From: JAHEKB01 sp049115575
GTDB lineage: Bacteria > Bacteroidota > Bacteroidia > NS11-12g > UBA9320
Reading direction: 5' to 3'
Length of the DNA stretch: 64,000 nt
Assembly (NCBI GenBank): GCA_049115575.1
Contig: JAGDZU010000001.1
Coordinates: 124,001 to 188,000 of the forward strand
In this document: positions 26,401-33,513 of the stretch, one piece after another
Numbering within the stretch: the first letter of the stretch is position 1
Layout: each line of letters begins with the position of its first letter
The notes under the pieces: model-generated
The model's database searches: none
Told to the model about the DNA's origin: nothing
What the model saw: the letters and a program-made list of their open reading frames with translations, nothing else
Translations under genes and position numbers: made by a program

Positions 26401-28387
26401 AACTATTTCCCAGAGCACAACCTTCAAATAGAAACAAAGGATAAAGTCCCTTATTGTTGAGTTGCTTAGGACTTCCTATGTCTACCTCCAGCACTTGTGC
26501 TGCACCATGACCGAAATAACCCACTACGTGAGACCCGTCATTAATCTCATCTTGAATTTCTTCAACAAGTGAGGTAGTTACGCTCACAGCTTCGTCTTTG
26601 TATTTAATCACACGGTTTGCGCCAAAATACTCTTTGCGTGCTATTTCATAATATTGATCTTGATAAGATCTCAAAGTATAACTTTCTTGAGCATCAGATC
26701 CCCCTGTAAGTTGTATTAGTTTTTTAGAAACATTTCCGCCCTGTTCATGTAGTTTCAGTTTGTCTAAATAATCAATGATATTCTGATTATTAATGGCGGG
26801 CACCCTTCCAATAGCAATGGCTGGTGACAATTGAGTAAATCCTAAATCTGTTACAAATGGATAGTCAGATGGAGGAGTTCCCCAAGTGGGTACTAAATCC
26901 ACAAAATCTCGTTTAATCACATTTCCATATATCAAATTATAAACCTGCCCCTTGCCAAGCATAAGAATGTACTCAGGAGTGTTAGGTTGTTGATGATAGA
27001 TATGTCTTATATAATTTCTGATTGCCATTGGGTGATGATACCCATAGTAATATGTATTGTATAAATCAGTAGTATAAACGATTTGAACCTTATAACTACC
27101 ACCGGCTGGACTTTCTCTATACTGCTTATAAATCTGTGCAGCTGAATCCAATATGGGGTGTGTTACCATTAGGTAGCTATAATCTGTAGTTGAAGGGTCA
27201 AAAGGAAACATGTCAACTTCTTCAATTTTGCTTATGGTGTCTATGTCTGCAATATCTGAGATGTATATTTTTCCTTGTACTCCATTTGCTCTTTTGAATT
27301 CAACAGTTTGAGAACTAAGAGTAGCAATAATTCTTGAATCATTGATTAAATCATATACAATGGGTTGAGTTTTTGCAGGATCATAGTCGTCAAAAGAGAA
27401 GTAATCATTTCCTCCTTTATAATCCCAACTGAACTCTGAAAGATTGTCCATCGTTAAGAACCTAGGGTAATCTATTAAATGATAAGAAACCGCATGTCTA
27501 GATTTTGATAAATATGTAGATTTAAATTTTACTGAAGTCCTAACTGGATCTAGCAGAGTGGGATTCAGAGTGTCTCGGTAAAAGATTTTCTTATAGCCCC
27601 TAAATTTTTCCCTGTGTATTAGAACACCATCAATAGTAGATTCAGTCTCATGGTTTTGACCATTACCGTCAATATCTCCAGTATTCTGAGGGTCAGACTT
27701 CCCAAACAACAAAAACTCATACATAGGCTGAGGTCCATTGCTGTTGTAATGTGGGGTATTTAAACCAAAGGTTCTACCATTTCCTTTAATATTTGCACTG
27801 AACCATCCTTCTCCCTCGGTAAACTCTGAAAAATAACCAGGAGAAGCATAAGGGCTACCGTCATAAAAATCGTGCCTAAACCAATGTGCAGATCTGTACC
27901 AAATCCAGTCATCGCTGGTCTTACCATTGTAATTCTGGTTTGTTTGTGTGCTTATTCTTTGATTGCTAGTTGAGCTATTCCACGTGAGAAAGTAAATAGC
28001 CGTGTCTGTCATTAGGCTAATTTGTTGATGGGGTTGTTCACCTGGAGACCTGTATAGGGCATTGTCTAATTCACCGGTATTCATATAACCGTAGAATTCA
28101 ATAAAATCTCCCGCATCAAAACTATTGTCTGCTTCTCCATCTATATAAATTGGAATTTCAATTCCATGTCTAAAAAGGGAAAAGCTGTGAGGATCTATGG
28201 TAGATATTGGTAGTCCAGCATTCGCCAAAGATTGGTGATCTAATCTATAAATTCCTTCTTCACCAATTTTTATCTTGAAGTATTTCTGGCTAAAATTTAT
28301 CCAATCGTTGCCGTATTGAGCAAAGCTGGATAAAACGGTGGCACAGATTAGTAGGATAGTAAATCCTAGTGTTCGCAGTAGTCTCAT
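23447..28387 (-). CDS. Large C25-family cysteine peptidase, PorU2-like
   Basis: About 1,646 residues. Signal peptide MRLLRTLGFTILLICATVLSSFAQ, then a long N-terminal beta domain, a gingipain-type C25 domain with GYFGHGAAQ (His627) and FLFEGCALGNSFG (Cys657), several Ig-like or adhesive domains, and a FlgD-like C-terminal domain (YPYPNPFTNSM, TWDGTDQFGDKLANGVYLYKV) ending in GKIYLMR. The end and size fit the protein group annotated as putative T9SS sortase PorU2 rather than classical PorU (about 1,100-1,300 residues). It would sit at the cell surface, cutting sorting domains or other proteins. I chose ATG 28387; a start 11 codons upstream would overlap the promoter element. Confidence 0.8.
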   Translation of the reverse strand: MRLLRTLGFTILLICATVLSSFAQYGNDWINFSQKYFKIKIGEEGIYRLDHQSLANAGLPISTIDPHSFSLFRHGIEIPIYIDGEADNSFDAGDFIEFYGYMNTGELDNALYRSPGEQPHQQISLMTDTAIYFLTWNSSTSNQRISTQTNQNYNGKTSDDWIWYRSAHWFRHDFYDGSPYASPGYFSEFTEGEGWFSANIKGNGRTFGLNTPHYNSNGPQPMYEFLLFGKSDPQNTGDIDGNGQNHETESTIDGVLIHREKFRGYKKIFYRDTLNPTLLDPVRTSVKFKSTYLSKSRHAVSYHLIDYPRFLTMDNLSEFSWDYKGGNDYFSFDDYDPAKTQPIVYDLINDSRIIATLSSQTVEFKRANGVQGKIYISDIADIDTISKIEEVDMFPFDPSTTDYSYLMVTHPILDSAAQIYKQYRESPAGGSYKVQIVYTTDLYNTYYYGYHHPMAIRNYIRHIYHQQPNTPEYILMLGKGQVYNLIYGNVIKRDFVDLVPTWGTPPSDYPFVTDLGFTQLSPAIAIGRVPAINNQNIIDYLDKLKLHEQGGNVSKKLIQLTGGSDAQESYTLRSYQDQYYEIARKEYFGANRVIKYKDEAVSVTTSLVEEIQDEINDGSHVVGYFGHGAAQVLEVDIGSPKQLNNKGLYPLFLFEGCALGNSFGSSSLPEQYLFEPDNGAVAWIASSAYGFINELHNWTTHFYTNLYHDNYGESIGHLIQQTLLDYQNPVNNYNRSQCRQMTYHGDPAIKLFAPDKPDYEIVGPVNVTPSDVTAESDSFALNFSIFNHGKSFKSDTPNVYVEVKYNNDSIRRFGPRSFEHVHNSLDVQFYIKNNEWSAGQNQFTIIIDSGNYIDELAPLGEFNNTRLVDFFMPSNSIYPVYPPKDGIINETEVLLQAQNNNLLGSFTDYIFEIDTTPLFNSPLKLNSGPVSGANLIEHRFNLLPFDSLDYFWRVRLDEDDTKWVGSTFSFIYGSENGWSQGYFDKFSESTKSYIELDHNRREFLFSRGNSITHNILVSGGQEPVTTRRMKFGGKDHYPGFLYSGAAAVAINPNSMERFMDSSKYNKYVPKNNWNIDKKYYWPFSRSGAYWFDTRKQEDRDSFVHYLNNIPEGYHIFLYLSGETGIGSWEDTVFQSMELFGAQKIRDIGDGHPYGLFGTKGLNIGEASEVTANYGSPVDPKNQRNNFATLLYPLSPSGSLLSQRVGPAKSWSSFYRIIDPLDNPTEELLIDIYGVEEDETESLLFTDISSKEFNLNTVNADSFPYLRIYASYYDEEELTPAQIGRWSLLYEGVPEGALDPQISLYQNKDTLQEGDTFQVEIAYRNISDLPMDSVLVLSYLLNELNERDTLELKRYAALQTDDYLEVGFKVSTEGMAGDNRIVVSVNPDMDQLEQTLANNIHNFKFYVSNDEKNPLLDVIFDGNHIMDEDIVSHNTVITMSVLDENEFLFIDESTSFNALLTFPDNSEVQLEESLNEISFTPASAPGEKAILEYTGQDLPTGDYHLSVQVADKSGNLSSQLAYEINFKVVRESSISNFYPYPNPFTNSMRFVFTLTGEEMPDQLNIQIMTISGKVVREVGLAELGALKVGHNISDFTWDGTDQFGDKLANGVYLYKVNASLNGEEIKHFETSADALFNQGFGKIYLMR

Positions 28388-28402
28388 CTTAAAAAAGCTT
28401 TT

Positions 28403-28410
28403 CAAATATA
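28403..28410 (-). promoter_or_regulatory. -7 promoter element of the C25 peptidase gene
   Basis: TATATTTG on the minus strand, exact TAnnTTTG, 15 bases ahead of ATG 28387. This supports the shorter start. Confidence 0.5.
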
Positions 28411-28518
28411 GCAAATTCAACGGCTAGAAGACTTGGAATAGGTTGAATATTACAATCTTATGTCTTATAAAATGGATGTTTTTTTCTTGCAGCTGTTTAT
28501 CTAACTTCGCTTTTGAAT

Positions 28519-29217
28519 ATGAACAAAGTGGTGGCAAATGCGGATGAAGCAATCCGCGGCATTCAAAATAATCACACCTTAATGCTTGGAGGCTTTGGCC
28601 TTTGTGGCATTCCTGAAAACAGCATTGCTGCTTTAGTAAGGGCTGGAGTAAATAGTTTGACTTGCATTTCAAATAATGCAGGAGTAGACGATTTTGGAAT
28701 TGGATTAATGCTTCAGCAGAAACAAGTTAAGAAGATGATTTCCTCATATGTAGGTGAAAATCAGGAATTTGAAAGGCAGTTATTGAGTGGAGAGTTAGAA
28801 GTTGAGCTTATTCCTCAAGGAACTTTAGCGGAAAGATGTAGAGCAGCTGGCGCTGGAATCCCAGCTTTTTATACTCCAGCAGGTTTCGGAACTGAAGTTG
28901 CGGAGGGTAAGGAAACTAGAGAATTCCATGGAAAAATGTACTTATTGGAGAAAGCTTTTGAAGCTGATTTTGCCATTGTTAAAGCTTGGAAAGGGGATAC
29001 AGATGGAAATCTGATTTATAAAGCAACAGCTAGGAATTTCAATCCTATGATGGCCATGGCCGGAAAGATAACCATTGCCGAAGTGGAAGAACTGGTAGAA
29101 CCAGGGGAGCTAGATCCAAATCAAATTCACACTCCCAGCATTTTTGTAAATCGAATATTTAAAGGTGAGAATTACGAGAAAAGAATAGAGCAATTGACTT
29201 TAAAGTCAGATGATTAA
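28519..29217 (+). CDS. scoA: CoA transferase subunit A (3-oxoacid CoA-transferase type)
   Basis: Alpha subunit of a heterodimeric family I CoA transferase that moves CoA from succinyl-CoA to acetoacetate or a similar acid. Motifs: LMLGGFGLCGIPENSIAAL, CISNNAGVDDFGIGLML, and AGIPAFYTPAGFGTEVAEGKE. 232 residues, the usual size. ATG 28519 is preceded in frame by a TTG at 28513 that is unlikely to be used. A one-off promoter element TAACTTCG (28502-28509) lies 9 bases upstream. The beta subunit does not follow directly: a sulfotransferase-like gene overlaps its last eight bases. Confidence 0.93.
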   Translation: MNKVVANADEAIRGIQNNHTLMLGGFGLCGIPENSIAALVRAGVNSLTCISNNAGVDDFGIGLMLQQKQVKKMISSYVGENQEFERQLLSGELEVELIPQGTLAERCRAAGAGIPAFYTPAGFGTEVAEGKETREFHGKMYLLEKAFEADFAIVKAWKGDTDGNLIYKATARNFNPMMAMAGKITIAEVEELVEPGELDPNQIHTPSIFVNRIFKGENYEKRIEQLTLKSDD

Positions 29218-30004
29218 AAAGGGACTAAAAGACATACAGTTTAGATGGTCTATTCAAGACCAGTTTGCTATGTTGCTTGGCAGGTTGAGGCGTTTGGAGA
29301 AAAAGAACCTAAAACAATACTATTTGAGCAATCCATATAGTGAGTATTTCTTAGTTTGCTCAATGGGTGGTGTGGCAAGCTCAGCTATGTACCAAGTCTT
29401 CAATACCTATTCTCCTTGGCTTATTAATCCTGTTGTGAATTGTAGCTTGAACAAGCGCTTAACAGATGCAAAACTCAAACATTTGGTGAGACCTCTTGAT
29501 ACATATACTTTAGGAGAATTTCCTCAAGTTTTTCAGAATGACTTGCAGTCATCACATGTGGATGTTTCTAAAATAAAGGGCGCTATATATATTATTGGAG
29601 ACCCGGCATTAACTGTAGTCTCTCTCTATAACAGGGGCCTTGCAACAGATTTTGTGCTGGATATCAGCCAAGATAAAAACGCCAAAGTACCTAGAGATAT
29701 AAGCGAGTTCTTGGATGAAGGTGCTGATGTTTTCCTCCTTGAACAGCAATTAGATCTGTGGTTGAAAGGGTCTTGGCAATATGATGTGTTAATTGTGAAA
29801 TATGAACATATTTGGAATCACTTGGACGAACTGGCCAAATTTGCCAATTTGTCTCCTGAACTGGTGAAAAAGGAATTCAAACAGAAAAAGAGAAGAACAA
29901 AAAAGGATGAATTGTATAAAAAGGTATCTAATCGTGTATACAGTTCTTTACAAGAGAAAATAGAACAATTACCACCAATACAAATAATTAAAAGAAATGC
30001 TTGA
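29210..30004 (+). CDS. Sulfotransferase-like P-loop protein inside the CoA-transferase operon
   Basis: 264 residues. FLVCSMGGVASSAMYQVFN (about 47-65) sits where sulfotransferases bind the 5'-phosphosulfate of PAPS; AIYIIGDPALTVVSLYNR resembles the 3'-phosphate-binding strand and loop; VLIVKYEHIWNHLDELAKFANL matches the conserved YExL element near the C-terminus of sulfotransferases. The classical RSGTTW loop is not present, so the donor is uncertain. A basic C-terminal tail follows (KKEFKQKKRRTKK). It overlaps scoA by eight bases upstream and scoB by eight bases downstream, so it is translated from the same message. It has no evident metabolic link to CoA transfer. Confidence 0.65.
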   Translation: MIKKGLKDIQFRWSIQDQFAMLLGRLRRLEKKNLKQYYLSNPYSEYFLVCSMGGVASSAMYQVFNTYSPWLINPVVNCSLNKRLTDAKLKHLVRPLDTYTLGEFPQVFQNDLQSSHVDVSKIKGAIYIIGDPALTVVSLYNRGLATDFVLDISQDKNAKVPRDISEFLDEGADVFLLEQQLDLWLKGSWQYDVLIVKYEHIWNHLDELAKFANLSPELVKKEFKQKKRRTKKDELYKKVSNRVYSSLQEKIEQLPPIQIIKRNA

Positions 30005-30650
30005 TAAATACGGAATAGCAAAACGAATTGCAAAGGAGCTTCAAGATGGTTACTATGTAAATTTGGGAATTGGAATACCAACCTTAGTGGCAAACTATAT
30101 TCCAGAAGGAATAAGTGTGACGCTTCAATCAGAAAATGGACTATTGGGAATGGGACCTTTTCCAACCAAAGAGGAGGTAGATGCAGATTTAATAAATGCA
30201 GGTAAACAAACTGTAACTACTTTACCGGGTTCTGTTTTTTTTGATTCAGCTACCAGTTTTGCTATGATAAGGAGTGGTAGAGTGGATTTGACCGTATTAG
30301 GTGCAATGGAAGTTAATGACCAAGGCGATATATCCAATTGGAAAATTCCAGGCAAGATGGTAAAAGGAATGGGAGGAGCTATGGACTTAGTTGCTTCAGC
30401 AAAGAATATCATAGTTGCTATGATGCATACAAATAGAGCTGGGCAGTCCAAATTATTAAAGGAATGTTCTCTTCCTATAACTGGATTGGGCTGTGTGAAA
30501 AAGGTGGTAAGCAACCTTGGCGTTTTTGACATTACTGAAAGAGGATTTGAGCTTAAGGAATTAGCACCTGGCGTGAGTATAGAAGATGTTCAAAACGCAA
30601 CAGAAGGCAGATTGGTTGTAGAGGGAGACATCATTCAAATGGAGCTTTAG
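29997..30650 (+). CDS. scoB: CoA transferase subunit B (3-oxoacid CoA-transferase type)
   Basis: Beta subunit of the CoA transferase, 217 residues. VNLGIGIPTLVANYIPEG and the active-site SENGLLGMG with the glutamate (Glu46) that forms the CoA thioester are intact; ATSFAMIRSGRVDLTVLGAMEVNDQGDISNW is the conserved second half. Its ATG overlaps the stop of the sulfotransferase-like gene (ATGCTTGA). With scoA it would activate or use acetoacetate; an AtoE-type short-chain fatty-acid transporter is encoded at 61.3 kb. Confidence 0.94.
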   Translation: MLDKYGIAKRIAKELQDGYYVNLGIGIPTLVANYIPEGISVTLQSENGLLGMGPFPTKEEVDADLINAGKQTVTTLPGSVFFDSATSFAMIRSGRVDLTVLGAMEVNDQGDISNWKIPGKMVKGMGGAMDLVASAKNIIVAMMHTNRAGQSKLLKECSLPITGLGCVKKVVSNLGVFDITERGFELKELAPGVSIEDVQNATEGRLVVEGDIIQMEL

Positions 30651-30723
30651 TGAGCCCAAAATTTCTCATAAATTTTCTAAATATTTTTCCTTGACATTGG
30701 CTCATAATTACTAATTAAAAATT

Positions 30724-30731
30724 TAGTTTTG
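30724..30731 (+). promoter_or_regulatory. -7 promoter element of mdh
   Basis: TAGTTTTG, exact TAnnTTTG, followed by CGCC. A TTGG at 30697-30700 lies 23 bases upstream and may be the -33 element. The ATG of mdh (30760) is 28 bases downstream, giving a leader of about 20 bases. Confidence 0.6.
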
Positions 30732-30759
30732 CGCCTATTAAAAACCTCAATAAAAAATC

Positions 30760-31683
30760 ATGAAAATTAGCGTTATAGGAGCAGGAGCAGTTGGAGCTAG
30801 CTGTGCTGAGTACATTGCAATCAAAGACTTTGCAGATCAAGTTGTTTTAATAGATATCAAAGAAGGTTATGCCGAAGGTAAAGCCATGGATTTGATGCAA
30901 ACCTCGTCGCTGAATGGTTTTGATACTGAAATTATTGGCGCCACAAATGATTACTCAAAAACAGCGGGAAGTGATATAGCGGTTATTACGAGTGGAATAG
31001 CAAGAAAACCAGGAATGACTCGTGAAGAGCTGTTAAGCATTAATGCAGGTATAGTCAAAACAGTAACCAACTCCATTTTAGAGCATTCTCCAAACGCAAT
31101 TATTATAGTGGTTAGTAACCCTATGGACACTATGGCTTATTTGGTTCACCAATCAACAAATATTCCAAAGAACAGAATTATAGGAATGGGTGGTGCACTT
31201 GATAGTGCCCGTTTTAAATACCGTTTGGCCGAAGCATTGGAATGCCCAACTTCAGATGTGGATGGTATGGTGATTGGAGGTCACAGCGATAAAGGAATGG
31301 TTCCGCTTATTGAGAAAGCCGCAAGAAACAGTGTGAAAGTATCTGAGTTTCTATCTGAAGATAGAATGCAACAAATAGTGGAAGACACTAAAGTTGGAGG
31401 AGCTACACTTACAGGTTTGTTGGGAACTAGCGCTTGGTATGCGCCGGGAGCAGCTGTTTCGGAGCTGGCCAAAGCAATTGCCTTGGATTCTAAGAAAATG
31501 TTCCCTTGCTCTGCTCTTCTAGTAGGCGAGTATGGACTAGATGGTTTATCAATTGGTGTTCCATGTATCTTGGGGAAAAACGGAATTGAAAGAATTGTTG
31601 AGGTTTCTTTATCAGATGCAGAAAAAGCTAAATTGGCTGAAAGCGCTGAAGGAGTGAAGAAAACAAACAGCTTGCTAGATTAA
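30760..31683 (+). CDS. mdh: Malate dehydrogenase (LDH-like type)
   Basis: NAD-dependent oxidation of malate to oxaloacetate in the TCA cycle. 307 residues. The Rossmann motif GAGAVGASCAEYIA is at 7-20, with the NAD-selecting acidic residue in VLIDIKEG; RKPGMTREEL (Arg82, Arg88), VSNPMDTMAYL, GGALDSARFKYRLAE (Arg151) and MVIGGHSDKGMVPL (His175) are the catalytic elements. The pattern is that of the tetrameric LDH-like malate dehydrogenases found in Bacteroidota. Monocistronic with its own promoter and a terminator hairpin after the stop. Confidence 0.97.
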   Translation: MKISVIGAGAVGASCAEYIAIKDFADQVVLIDIKEGYAEGKAMDLMQTSSLNGFDTEIIGATNDYSKTAGSDIAVITSGIARKPGMTREELLSINAGIVKTVTNSILEHSPNAIIIVVSNPMDTMAYLVHQSTNIPKNRIIGMGGALDSARFKYRLAEALECPTSDVDGMVIGGHSDKGMVPLIEKAARNSVKVSEFLSEDRMQQIVEDTKVGGATLTGLLGTSAWYAPGAAVSELAKAIALDSKKMFPCSALLVGEYGLDGLSIGVPCILGKNGIERIVEVSLSDAEKAKLAESAEGVKKTNSLLD

Positions 31684-31686
31684 TTG

Positions 31687-31710
31687 CAATTTGGCATACA
31701 AGCCAAATTG
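31687..31710. terminator. Hairpin after mdh, probably bidirectional terminator
   Basis: CAATTTGGC (31687-31695) pairs perfectly with GCCAAATTG (31702-31710) around the loop ATACAA, four bases after the mdh stop. The convergent GT2-like gene ends at 31721. Only a short AT-rich run (ATTTAATAA) follows. Confidence 0.65.
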
Positions 31711-31720
31711 ATTTAATAAC

Positions 31721-32545
31721 TCAAGGGTGCTTGGCCAATATTTTATAGGCTATCCTTCTTCTCCATTTCAATAAATATGCGAGGAAGACAAATAATACGG
31801 CAATAAGTGCTATTAATAAGGCGTACATCAACCTGCCTTTAAGTAATACCCAAATATTTAAAAGCAATAGACCAACAATCACTATTTCAAGGATGATAGT
31901 CCAAGCCAATGGACGAAAAATCCGATCAACGATATTCCATTTTGATCTAACCGCTTTGACGCCTTCAAAATTCAAATGAGCATGATTTTCGATTTGCGGT
32001 TTAATCAAATGGTCGAGCAGGAAATAGTAAGGAGTTTTAAGTTTTAATCCAGTTTGAACCTTCTTGTCCATGATACGGTAATTTGATATGTAGGACGGCA
32101 TTCCGCTCAATACAAAAAAGAGTAGACGAAGAATACGGTCTTTTAATTTTCTCATGAATACACTTCCAGTTGCTTTATAGGTACCATAAATAATTTGGCA
32201 ATTGCTCTTTTCAATTGCAGCATGCATAGCAATTATGGATTTGGTTGAATAGGCAAAATCAGAATTTAAGGTAATAAGGTATCTTCCTTGAGCTAGATGT
32301 AATCCGCATAAGCTAAGGCCACTTAGTTCATTGTTGTGCTTTATCAAGTAACATTTGACAAAGGTCTTGGATTCCATCTTTGATATCAGTCCTTTCCATT
32401 CAGATTCTGAGTAGCTAGAACAGAGCAGTAGGATTTCGTGAGTCTTGTCGTTCTCAGTTAAAACATCGTGAATTTCGTCTATCAGAGACAAATTCAAAGA
32501 TGTTGCACCTATTGATGTGATTATGATGCTGAGGTCTAAAGACAT
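31721..32545 (-). CDS. GT2-like membrane protein with degenerate DxD
   Basis: 274 residues. The N-terminal 200 residues resemble a dolichyl-phosphate-mannosyltransferase-like GT2 domain: LSIIITSIG, EILLLCSSYSESEW, GLSLCGLHLAQGRYLITLNSD, and a QIIYGTYKATGS strand. Where an active enzyme would have DAD/DxD the sequence reads LNSDFAY, with only the last aspartate, so activity is doubtful. Two membrane helices (about 210-255) end the protein, followed by a basic tail, as in DPM1-type enzymes with membrane anchors. Function unknown; possibly an undecaprenyl-phosphate sugar transferase relative. No partner gene beside it. Confidence 0.6.
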   Translation of the reverse strand: MSLDLSIIITSIGATSLNLSLIDEIHDVLTENDKTHEILLLCSSYSESEWKGLISKMESKTFVKCYLIKHNNELSGLSLCGLHLAQGRYLITLNSDFAYSTKSIIAMHAAIEKSNCQIIYGTYKATGSVFMRKLKDRILRLLFFVLSGMPSYISNYRIMDKKVQTGLKLKTPYYFLLDHLIKPQIENHAHLNFEGVKAVRSKWNIVDRIFRPLAWTIILEIVIVGLLLLNIWVLLKGRLMYALLIALIAVLFVFLAYLLKWRRRIAYKILAKHP

Positions 32546-32660
32546 GCTTTACAAATTAAACAATTATGAACCACAGAGTATAAATGCATATTAGCAGGAA
32601 TACTGTGTGCTCAAATAGATGTGTTGATGTTATTTATTTTTACCAATTGATTTTTCATGA

Positions 32661-32668
32661 TTAGTTTG
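32661..32668 (+). promoter_or_regulatory. Possible -7 element of the EamA transporter gene
   Basis: TTAGTTTG, one base off TAnnTTTG, followed by CCGCA and then the TTG at 32674. With five bases between element and TTG, transcription would begin at or next to the start codon. Confidence 0.3.
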
Positions 32669-32673
32669 CCGCA

Positions 32674-33513
32674 TTGACTGACAGGTCTGTAAAATATATG
32701 GTGGTTGCGTCTTTGCTTTTTGCAATTATGAACGTAATAGTAAAATACCTCGACCATGTTCCCGTAGCGCAAATTGTATTCATGAGGTCATCTGTGATGA
32801 TGGTGATGGTTGCCAGCTTATTAATTAAGAAGCGTATTAAACCTCTTGGAACTAAGCGTAGATTACTTGTGTTGAGAGGCTTGTTTGGTACGGTGGGTAT
32901 AGCTTTCTTTTTTTATACGTTGCATCATATGCCACTGGCCTCTGCAGTTGTGGTACATTACCTCACGCCAATTTTTACAGCATTGCTCGCTTTCCTTTTG
33001 GTTAAAGAGCGATTGAAGCCAATTCAATTGGTCTTTTTTGCTCTCTGTTTTGCCGGAATATTGGTAATCAAAGGATTTGACGCCCGTGTTGATGGACTAG
33101 TTCTAAGCATTGGAGTGCTGGGTACCATAGGCGCAGCTTCTGCTTATAATATTATAAGCATGCTCAAAGACAGCGAGCACCACTTGGTTATTATGTTTTA
33201 TTTTCCATTGGTAACTATTCCGCTTGTTCTCATCTACATAGCCATTACAGGTGATTGGTCTTGGGTGGGTTATAAGGATTGGTTATTGCTGATAACCATT
33301 GGAGTGCTTACTTATGCAGCTCAATACTTCCTCACTAGATCGTATCAAGATGGTCAAGTGAATAAAGTCTCCATTGTTTCATACCTTGGAATAGTTTATG
33401 CCATTGTTTTTGGATATTTCATTTTCAATGAAAGCTATAATTGGCAAGCATCATTAGGTGTTGCAATGGTGGTGAGCGGAGTAATGCTGAATGTCTGGTT
33501 TAAAAGAAAGTAG
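32674..33513 (+). CDS. EamA/DMT superfamily transporter
   Basis: 279 residues, ten hydrophobic helices in two EamA halves. Motifs: SLLFAIMNVIVKYL, RSSVMMVMVASLLIKKRIKP, HYLTPIFTALLAFLLVKERLKPIQLVF and, in the second half, AQYFLTRSYQDGQVNKVSIVSYLGIVYAIVFGYFIFNE. These are inner-membrane exporters of metabolites, often amino acids or nucleosides; substrate unknown. I take TTG 32674 as start because it lies five bases after a promoter-like element and gives a short polar lead-in before helix 1; ATG 32698 is the alternative and would cut into it. It converges with the permease gene, one base apart. Confidence 0.88.
   Translation: MTDRSVKYMVVASLLFAIMNVIVKYLDHVPVAQIVFMRSSVMMVMVASLLIKKRIKPLGTKRRLLVLRGLFGTVGIAFFFYTLHHMPLASAVVVHYLTPIFTALLAFLLVKERLKPIQLVFFALCFAGILVIKGFDARVDGLVLSIGVLGTIGAASAYNIISMLKDSEHHLVIMFYFPLVTIPLVLIYIAITGDWSWVGYKDWLLLITIGVLTYAAQYFLTRSYQDGQVNKVSIVSYLGIVYAIVFGYFIFNESYNWQASLGVAMVVSGVMLNVWFKRK

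Noticed and set aside
30125..30532. Antisense frame over the CoA transferase subunit B
   Set aside because: Fully overlapped by a well-supported gene with conserved active site; no upstream signal and no recognisable domain.
30651..30704. TGAGCC...GGCTCA inverted repeat before mdh
   Set aside because: Six pairs over a 42-base gap; not convincing as a terminator or operator.
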